Positions 56,406 to 64,000 of a stretch of DNA of 64,000 bases are shown piece by piece. Each line of letters starts with the position of its first letter. Within the stretch, counting starts at the first letter, position 1. The notes under the pieces are model-generated. The model was not told the origin of the DNA, ran no database searches, and saw only the letters and a program-made list of their open reading frames with translations. The translations under genes were made by a program, and so were the position numbers. Source of the stretch: Ailurus styani (lineage: Eukaryota; Chordata; Mammalia; Carnivora; Ailuridae); contig LNAC01000136.1 in the NCBI GenBank assembly GCA_002007465.1, positions 2,268,840-2,332,839 on the forward strand, given 5' to 3'.

Positions 56406-57646
56406 CCTCAGCGTTAGTCACAAATTCACAGCTGATGGGGGACGGTAAGAGGGTAAACTTGAGTTTACCAGGGGAAAAGAAGAAGGCAGGAGGGAGAGGA
56501 AGAAAAGAAAGTAAAAAAAGAAAGGCATTTAATTTGGGAAAGAAGACTTGCTGTAAGCAGAATCTTGAAGCAGGTTCTAACAGAGACGTCCAAAGTTTAA
56601 TTCCACCTGCAAAATAGACCTCGTGTTCTAGAGGACAGCTGGGAATCCCTTGCTCTGCACAACATCAGATACGTAAATATATATATTTATTCTGCTAACC
56701 AGCCGCTTTCCTGGCTAAGGTACCACTAGGAGCCATTAGCTAGCTAGTGGGGGGCGCGGGGGAGCTGACAGTTCCTGAAATGGGATCATTCAGATTTTCA
56801 CGACTTAGGAGGACATGGTGATAACATCTGTCCTCGCTTTGTTCTGGCCCCAGTTCCGTTTTCACATACAGATCTGGAAGCATGACACCTTCGGTATACC
56901 TTGCAGGAGGCTATGAAGCCACCAAAAGCTATAAACCTTCTGTAATAAAATATTGAATCGGGGCACCTTTGGAAAAACATGAAAGAAATGCCAGCCAATG
57001 CCCACTCTTCCGATAGGAAAACACGGAGACAGAGAAATTTCCGGGGGAAACAAGGGAGTTCATGATGCTTTGTTCCTTCTACAAGTATTTTTCGGAGCCT
57101 GGGCGGTGCTGCCTCAGACAATGGGGCCCACGGAGACTTAAATGAAGTAAACTCCGCCTGTATAATGGGACCAGGTGCCCAGCCGGGGACGGGGTGGAGC
57201 ATCAGCCCCCGCGCCCAGTGTTGGCGGTCTCCCAGCACCGGCTCAATGGGAAAGAAGGAATAAGGCTGGAAGGCACGGTTGCTGTCATTTTTCTGCTGCT
57301 GTAGGGTATTACGGAAAGACCCAACTGGGCATCAATTTTTTAAAACTATTTTACCCTCGAGAACACATCATTTATCTCTTCATGTATGAAATGGGGACAT
57401 AATTGCCCTGTCTAGCTCATCCGGAGGTTAATAGAATCAAAGGAGATTATATACGTGAAAGAACTTTTAAATCTGCATTTACGTATGTATATATGCATCT
57501 CTGGCCATATATGCCAAAAAGGGCTCCCATTATAATAAAACTATCGTTAAATATTATTTTCTGTACCTGGGAGTTTTCAGAGCTTCTCTTCCTTATTCTT
57601 TTCAAAACTGATAAACAACCAAGAGGTTCTATGGTTTCGACTCAAG
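56406..57646. other. Unique non-coding sequence
   Basis: No repeat recognised. A purine-rich patch lies at 56470-56525. The antisense frame at 56798-57238 lacks family or splice support. Confidence 0.4.
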
Positions 57647-57856
57647 CAGGGGTTGGCAAGCTTATTCTATAAAGTGCCAGACGGTCAACATTTTTGGCTT
57701 TCTAGGCCATGTGGTTCTACTGCTCCACTTTGTCTCTGTAGCTGGAGAGTAGCTTTAGACACTACATAGCAATGGGCGCCACTGTGTTTCTGTAAAACTT
57801 TATATACAAAGCACTGGTGGCAGGCAGAATTTGACCCTGTCGTCCGACGACTCCTG
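57647..57856 (-). mobile_element. MER5-type hAT-Charlie element
   Basis: 210 bases from 'caggggttggcaagcttatt' to a terminal 'gtccgacgactcctg' that is its imperfect inverse. It contains 'ttggctttctaggccatgtg', 'tttgtctctgtagctggaga' and 'aaaactttatatacaaagca'. This is the antisense form of MER5A-like elements. An 8-bp duplication is not convincing any more. Confidence 0.88.
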
Positions 57857-58014
57857 ACCCAAAGTACTCACCTGAGCTCTACTTGGGAGCTACTTGGGAG
57901 CCGAGAGGCAAATGAGAGATACCAAGTAGAGATCTATCTCAATGTGGTGTTTGGGATGGGGGGAAGGAAAGCTTTTGGCAAAGGTAATCTTGAAAACTCT
58001 ATTCAAACAGAAGA

Positions 58015-58410
58015 GGATTTGCAACTATTTATTGCACGTACGCTGTGTCAAGCACTGGTCTGGGTTGGAAGGGTGTACTGTTGCGTGAGCCAGGCCCTAG
58101 TTCCCTCATGGTGTTGACAGTCGAGACGATAGCTGAAACAACACTGGTGGAATATATGGGTTGGCGGAGAAAGTGCACAGTTTAGGTGAATAGGCTGTGA
58201 CGTCAGAGCAGATCAGTTTGGAGCACTTCCTGTACAGTCTGGACCGTGTTCATCACAGTGGAGAGAGAGAAGCTCCTTTCCACCCAAGGAGCTTACTACT
58301 TACTGGGATTGGTAAAGCCAACTATTAAAGACAATAAATAAGGACTAAACTGAGTATGAGACAAGGAAGGCTTCACAAAGGAGGCAGGGACTAAGCTGGA
58401 GGGGCTGGGA
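58015..58410 (-). mobile_element. L2 LINE fragment, antisense
   Basis: 'actatttattgcacgtacgc', 'gtcaagcactggtctgggtt', 'taaagacaataaataaggac' and 'aaggaagg cttcac' equivalent keep antisense L2 order. Confidence 0.55.
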
Positions 58411-58735
58411 CAGGCTTGGTTAGACATTTCCCCAAAGGTTGTAGTTGGGGGAGAGAATGGATCTCTGAGCACATCCTTCTCCATTTGGGATCAGTCTTTG
58501 GTCAATGAGCAGAGAGAAACCTCACATCTCCTCTTTCACCTTCTGCCAATTGTCACAAAGAAAGATAAGTCAAAGAGTATCCTCTATCCACCCTCACCTC
58601 CTACCCCCAAATAAGTAACCTGGAGAAATACAGATTACCTTCCTGTTTGGTTGTTTCTTTGGGCGAAGCCCAAAGAGAAGCCCATTCCCACAAGGACAAA
58701 GCCTCCTCCATATGGCTTAAGGTCGAGAATGAACC
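58411..58735. other. Unique non-coding sequence
   Basis: Nothing recognised. Confidence 0.4.
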
Positions 58736-58750
58736 TAGCTAATGTCTATT

Positions 58751-58933
58751 TTTTTTTAAGATTTTATTTATTTATTTGACACACAGAGAGAGAGATCACA
58801 AGTAGGTAGAGCAGCAGGCAGAGAGAGAGGAGGAAGCAGGCTCCCCGCTGAGCAGAGAGCCCGATGCGGGGCTCGATCCCAGAACCTGAGCCGAAGGCAG
58901 AGGCTTAACCCGCTGAGCCCCCCAGGCGCCCCA
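58751..58933 (-). mobile_element. SINEC, antisense, mustelid-type, clean TSD
   Basis: Minus strand starts 'ggggcgcctggggggctcag' and carries the 'gggttaagcctctgcc' head and 'cttgtgatctctctctctg' body. A 15-bp duplication 'tagctaatgtctatt'/'tagctgatgtctatt' (58736-58750 and 58934-58948; 14/15) defines the edges. A young copy. Confidence 0.97.
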
Positions 58934-58949
58934 TAGCTGATGTCTATTA

Positions 58950-59379
58950 TAACAACAGTATGCCAGATATTTTAGAGCTGAGCTGGAAAGCTAAAGTCAT
59001 GGACCATTATGTCAAGTGATCCTGTTTTATGGGAAAAAAACAACCACCTTTCTTCACCCCATGCTTGTAATACCATTGAAAAAAAAAAACAAGATTAGAA
59101 TGAGAGTATTGAAATACCACAGAACTGATCACCTATCTATGCTGTATAGCTCAGAGAGCACTGTCCTATGTGGTCAAAATTCAGCCAACAAGGGGGTAAA
59201 TGTGACACATTTGCAGACACATTTCCTGAAACCCAACCTAACAAAATACACATTCAAAAATATTTCATTTTAAATTTTGTAACAGAAAAAGTTGTTTTGT
59301 ATTCCTAAGCAGGTGAGTCAGGCTGTGCACGCAGGAATGAAGTCATAAGAAGAGAGAAAGTCCAAGGAATATTTTGGAG
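58950..59379. other. Unique AT-rich non-coding sequence
   Basis: Nothing recognised. Confidence 0.4.
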
Positions 59380-59590
59380 AAATAATAGTAATGGCAAATA
59401 ATAGCTAATGTTTGTTTACTATTTGTCATGCACCACACAGGGCTTTATATTAGTTGACTTATTAAACTTTACAGTACCACTGTGAACTCCGTAGTATTAC
59501 TTTTGCTTTATTAGAGGTGATAAAACCAAGGCTAAGGGGATTACCTAATCTTCTAAGGCTCCCAGAAGGTAAATTCTGACCCAGCCAAAG
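59380..59590 (-). mobile_element. MIR SINE, antisense
   Basis: 'aaataatagctaatgtttgt', 'tgtcatgcaccacacagggc', 'ttaaactttacagtaccact', 'attagaggtgataaaaccaa' and 'ggctaaggggattacctaat'. Nearly full length. Confidence 0.8.
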
Positions 59591-59647
59591 CTTAAACCAT
59601 AGTATAAGACTGCCTTGGGTGTAATCAAGAGAAGAGATGAGAAAGCA

Positions 59648-59680
59648 CCTTCAAAAAAAGACTTTTTTTTTTTTTGAAGG
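59648..59680. repeat. Small A/T inverted repeat
   Basis: A 12-bp stem ('ccttcaaaaaaa' against 'tttttttgaagg') with a 9-base loop. Confidence 0.8.
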
Positions 59681-59934
59681 GATAGTGAGGACAGGACCTG
59701 TATTTCTTTGAATCTACAAATTGAAGACTCATCAACTGTCATGGCTGGTTGAGAAACTTGTGGTCCAGAGTCACAGAATGTGTTGATGTCCAGAGCCTGG
59801 GTTTCCTGACTCCGTTTCCTGGACTTTCGCACTCTCCAGACCACCTTGGACCATCTTTTCCTTCTACAAAATGCTAAGAGATTTGAGAGGAAATATACCG
59901 GCTGGCAATGCCAACAAATCTCATTTGTTTTTGG

Positions 59935-60105
59935 TTTGGAGGTTTTTTAATTGAAGTACGGTTGGCCAATAGCATTATGTCAGTTTCAGGTGTGCATAGT
60001 GGTGTCCATATGAGTCTCTGTGTTACATAGTGCTCACCGTCTGTCACCATACGACATTATTATGGTATTATCGACTAGACTACGAAATCTTGTCTAATAT
60101 GGTTT
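59935..60105 (-). mobile_element. LINE-1 3' UTR fragment, antisense
   Basis: 'ttttttaattgaagtacggt', 'tatgtcagtttcaggtgtgc' and 'gtctgtcaccatacgacatt' are standard antisense L1 3' UTR landmarks. Confidence 0.8.
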
Positions 60106-61948
60106 GGGGTAGGAAAAGAGACAAGCTCCCAATTCCTTTTTTTTTTTTTTAATTGCTTCTCCTTTTTAATTCTTTCTTAGTTCCTGCAGAGATGTATAGC
60201 TTTGTCCTTGGAAAAGAATGAAGCCAATATTTGTTTATTGTATTTTAGAGGCGAGCCAAAATTGTGCGTAATTAAACTCAAGAAGATAGAGTGCTTGTCC
60301 AAATGGGAAAAGAGCCTTGGAAGCTGCCAGTGCTGTGGCCCGTGAGAGCTCCTGTTCGTCATTCTTGAACTTGGAGTCTGTGTGTTGAGCGCCACTCTGG
60401 AATGCAAAGTCCACACTGTGAAGCCACTGTTGGGACACGTGCTTTGTATTTCTGTGATTGTCCAGGAGATTTCCTAAGTCATCAGATTCTTAAATGGGGA
60501 TATAAACGAACTTTTCCCAGGCACCTACCGGACCTTTGCTTATTGTCCTGTTAAATCTTTACCGGGCCAACTCTTTCACGGCCTGCCCGTGGGTCAGGGG
60601 AAGCTGCCCCGAGGCACCTAACCTGACAATACTAGGGGTTGAACCCAAGGCCTTCCTTTCAGGTCCCCAACTGTGCTCTTTTCCCCACTGTCCCCTTTCC
60701 CCTTTCCCCAGATAACAGCTTGTCATACTTAGTGACAGGATTTGGGGATAAAAAATACTATCTTCAGAAAATTTTCATCTTGTTCCAGAAAAGCAGGTGA
60801 GTAGGTTACGAAGCTCTGTAGAGAATAACAGAATTGAAGCCAATGACAACTACAGAAAGTGGGAAATGAGGTGAACATTCTTAAACATGTTTACAGAATG
60901 CTTCCGGAATTTGCAGTGTGACGTCCCCACATGATCCCACTCATTCTCCCTTGACTGATCTGTGAGGAAAGCAGGGGAGGTGTGGTGTGGTTTTGCCAAA
61001 ATTCACAAAGCGTAGCCGAGCCTAGGTGTCCCTCACCCCTGTTTTCCTCTCACCCCCATTTTCCCACCCCTCTCACCCCATGCTTTTCCTACTGGTTAGA
61101 ATGCTTATGATCTGGAGATTGTCTAACCTCAATTGACTGTGGTGACTGCAGGACTGACAATGGACTGGGGTGTCTCCATCCACCGATGAGCTGAGAGACT
61201 TGCTCTACTCCTGCCTACAGCAGTGGTTTGCATCCCAGAGCGGCTTTTCAACACAGCCTTGTAGCTAGAAACAGGAGCCTTCCACATCCTCCCCGAGCCT
61301 CGTCTCTACCCCGCTGTTAATAACCTGTGGTGTTTTTAAATCTCTTCACTTATTTATTTGAGAGGCTGGATATAGTACAAGGTCGAAATGAACTTCATCT
61401 TAATTTTTATGCATTGAAACTTTCAGTAAAGAAAGTGTGGTCCATGTGATGCCTTGCCTTTTATTTTGTATGGTGCAGTGATGACATTTTATTTCCTTCC
61501 TTGGTGTCCTCAGCATATCAATCTTCTGAATGATTCCATGCTAGGGAGACTTGTGTTCTGTCATACTTTTGACTACACATGAGATAAGATGGTTTCTGAT
61601 GAGACAACTTAAATTAAAAAACTTTTTTATACATGGGATACAGGATTATACTCATTGTAGAAAAGAAATTTAGGGAACATGAAGAGAGAAACCCACGGGT
61701 ATGCCTGTCCCCAGATCCCATTTCCCCTCTTAGATGTTACCCACAGTAAACAGCTGGATGTGTTTCTCCTTAAGATTTCTTCTGTGTATTGTAAAAACAG
61801 TGTTTTCAAAAATCTTATGGCCCTGATTCTAACTATGGCCTCTCATGGCAGATGGTGAAATTTTGACAACACCCGAAGTTATACACACTGTCACAAAGAC
61901 ACAGCGATGGTATGACTAGACGACTGTCGTCACATAATTTAAAATTAT
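60106..61948. other. Mostly unique; weak MIR-like pieces
   Basis: Two faint antisense MIR-like stretches at about 60560-60690 and 60880-61030. Otherwise no repeat, exon or promoter recognised. Confidence 0.4.
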
Positions 61949-61957
61949 GTGACTCCT

Positions 61958-62157
61958 GGGGCACGTGGGTGGGGCAGTCAGTTAAGGGTCCGACTTTTGG
62001 TTTCGGCTCAGGTCATGATCTCAGGGTGATTAGATGGAGCCCTGAGTCGGGCTCTGGACTTAGCACAGAGTCTACTTAAGGCTCTCTCTGCACTGCCTGT
62101 GCCCTCTCAAATAAATAAATAAATCTTTTATTACTGCATTTAAAAAATAAATAAAAA
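61958..62157 (+). mobile_element. SINEC, old diverged copy
   Basis: Starts 'ggggcacgtgggtggggcag', with 'gttaagggtccgacttttgg' and 'ctcaggtcatgatctcaggg', ending in two AAAT tracts separated by 'cttttattactgcattt'. A short duplication 'tgtgactc' (61949-61956 and 62159-62166) remains. The most diverged SINEC here. Confidence 0.93.
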
Positions 62158-62204
62158 GTGTGACTCTTTCCCAGCCTATACTGGCTTGAACCAACAAATA
62201 CTTA

Positions 62205-62335
62205 ATATATATTAAAGACTTACTGTATTATCATATTATTATATATCACAAGTATAATATACATGTTATATAACATATATTATGATCTTATATATAATAT
62301 ACATATAATTATAATTATATATATAAATCCTGTAC
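62205..62335. repeat. AT-rich (TA)n-like low-complexity region
   Basis: 130 bases almost wholly A and T with many short inverted repeats ('atgttatataacat'). Confidence 0.9.
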
Positions 62336-62479
62336 TTATCTTGAGAAGAACTTTATAACTTTTTTTTAATGTTAATCCTTCAACGTCAACCTATAGGAAA
62401 TCACACAATTTCTGCGATTCTGCTTTAGAGATCTTCATTTATTAGCGAACCATGAGCCTTGAGAAATGGATATGGCCTC

Positions 62480-62620
62480 GGCAGAGCCCTGGCTTAGAAA
62501 GCAGTCTGTGGCTCTGCTTCTTGCTCTTGCAAACTAGTTATGTGACCTGGGTCCGCCACTTTGAGAGGCTTCTCTGATCTTGTCTTCAAAAGGAGGAGAC
62601 CAATTCGTAAAGTCCGCATT
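62480..62620 (+). mobile_element. MIR SINE
   Basis: 'agaaagcagtctgtggctct', 'aactagttatgtgacctggg', 'tccgccactttgagaggctt' and 'ctctgatcttgtcttcaaaa'. Confidence 0.7.
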
Positions 62621-62774
62621 TGATCTCACTTGCGGGCTGGGTCTTGCAGTAGACTCAGCCAGGCTGCCTTACCTCTATTCCCCTTAGTGTGTCTACTGCC
62701 TGCTCCCATTTCAGGGGCTCCTGCAGAAGGACAGTGTAGGTGGACGCGAGAGCCTATATATAAGGCACCCAGCG

Positions 62775-62806
62775 CGGGGGTGGGGGTGGTGGTGGTGGTG
62801 GTGGTA
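62775..62806. repeat. (GGT)n G-rich microsatellite
   Basis: GGGGGT followed by about seven GGT units: a G-rich strand able in principle to form a G-quadruplex. Confidence 0.95.
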
Positions 62807-63528
62807 TTAGGAGCAAAATCTCCCATCTAAATAGCAAACGTTACGTTTGTGTTCTCATCTGTGGGTCCACACTCAAATATCTTTCACACACGTAAAGATG
62901 AAAAAACACCTAAGGGGTCTTTGCAGCTCTGTGATCTTAGATCAGCTTTCTTAGTCTACAAAATGAGTGGGCCAGACTCATTAGAAAACTTCCAAATCTA
63001 GCCCCCCTCTACTTTATATGAAGGAAGTATTTATTGCTTGCCTGCGATGTTTAAATCCATGTGCAAACTTCATGTGCAGATGACCTTGGGCTTCGTTCTT
63101 AGTCACCTGCTAAAGTTTGCGGGGGTCAAAGAATATCTGAAACATCGCAAATGGCATGACGTTTCTCAACTTGCAAAATCATCCAATTTATTAAAATAAT
63201 TTGTATTTTTTTATTAACAGAGAGTCATTTGACCCACAAATGAGGATAATTGGATGCATTTCACAAGAGAAAGAAAGACAGCTTTTGCCACCTTGCCCTG
63301 CTGTTGAAAAATTAAACTCTAAAGTACATGAGGAAATGAGATTACTCCCAGAAAAATGTCGTTTGCTCTGGAAACTCTTCATATGTCACTAGTTCCAAAT
63401 TCTGTCAAATTGCCACCTTCTCAATAGCACACGGAGAAATGAATCAACAGTGGTAACACTAAATGGGGAGTTAGAAATTATGGGTAACGCCAATTAAATA
63501 GGTGATATTTTTTCTGGTGGTATTTATT
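62807..63528. other. Unique non-coding sequence
   Basis: Nothing recognised. Confidence 0.4.
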
Positions 63529-63956
63529 TGTGGGAGTCTGAATGAAGATGTTACCTTATATGGCAAAAAGAATTTTGCATGTGTGATTAAGGATCTGAAA
63601 ATGGGGAGATAAACTGGATGATTCGGGTAATCACAGGTGTCCTTACAAAGGCAGGCAGAGGAGGTGTGACTATGGAATAGATGTGTTGATGGAAGGAAGA
63701 GACTAGCGTGATGTGGCTGTAAGCCCAGGAATGACATGTGACACTCGGGAGAGCTGTCAGCCTCTAGAAACTGAAGAGGCAAGGAACAGGTTCTCCCTTG
63801 GCGCTTCCAGAAGGACCCGACCCTGTGGGCACCTTGACTTTAGTCTTATAAGATGAATATTGGACTTCAGAGCTATCATAGAATAAACTTGTATTGTTTC
63901 AAGCTATGAAGTTTGTGGTAAATGTGTTAGAGCAGAAAGAGTAAGCTAATATACTC
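63529..63956 (+). mobile_element. MLT1-type (MaLR) solitary LTR
   Basis: MLT1 order: 'tgtgggagtctgaatgaaga', 'aagaattttgcatgtgtgat', 'taatcacaggtgtccttaca', 'cagcctctagaaactgaaga', 'ccagaaggacccgaccctgt' and 'agctatgaagtttgtggtaa'. About 428 bases, near full length, with no internal region. Confidence 0.85.
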
Positions 63957-64000
63957 ATTTGAAGGCTTTACTGTTTATTTAGCAGTTTGATTTCCGGAGA

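Noticed and set aside
57639..57864. 8-bp target duplication around the MER5-type element
   Set aside because: 'gactcaag' and 'acccaaag' share only four of eight positions, which is too weak to claim.
62775..62806. (GGT)n as a G-quadruplex regulatory element
   Set aside because: G-runs are mostly only two long, so a stable quadruplex is doubtful. Kept only as a microsatellite.

Overview
This is non-coding DNA from a carnivoran genome, most likely a caniform and probably a mustelid (ferret, mink, otter or badger type). The main evidence is nine copies of the tRNA-Lys-derived carnivore SINE (SINEC/CAN-SINE). Several of the freshest copies carry the 'GTGGGTTAAAGCCTCTGC' head and an 'ACTTGTGATCTCTCTCTGT' segment, which I associate with mustelids. 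Others are the older caniform form. The species is inferred from memory of subfamilies, not from a search.

I cannot support a protein-coding exon anywhere in the window. Every open frame is short. The long ones run through the N gap, antisense L1, microsatellites or CpG-island DNA, and none reads as a protein I recognise.

Layout. 1-26.8 kb is ordinary interspersed-repeat territory: L1 3' ends on both strands, L2 and MIR relics, a hAT relic nested in an L2, four SINEC copies, two LTR-like relics and several microsatellites. About 26.84-29.64 kb is a strong CpG island, entered through a (TG)n(CG)n tract and broken by an 847-base assembly gap (28232-29078). It is the only convincing promoter-class element. 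The gene it serves, its direction and its first exon are not visible. A well-formed TATA box lies just outside the island at about 30070. 29.6-64 kb is mostly unique sequence of intron or gene-desert character with scattered relics. These include a solitary ERV1-like LTR at 37589-37971, MaLR LTRs at 48.15, 54.96 and 63.53 kb, a MER5-type hAT element at 57.65 kb and five more SINEC copies.

Most worth a second look: two independent truncated 5S rRNA copies, one inserted inside an older antisense L1 with a perfect 14-bp target duplication and no poly(A); a perfect 60-bp palindrome at 33337-33396; the gap in the CpG-island core; and several AT-rich, homeodomain-site-like blocks that could be conserved enhancers. 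I found no gene cluster, CRISPR array or new protein system. Repeat family names and edges are by eye and approximate.
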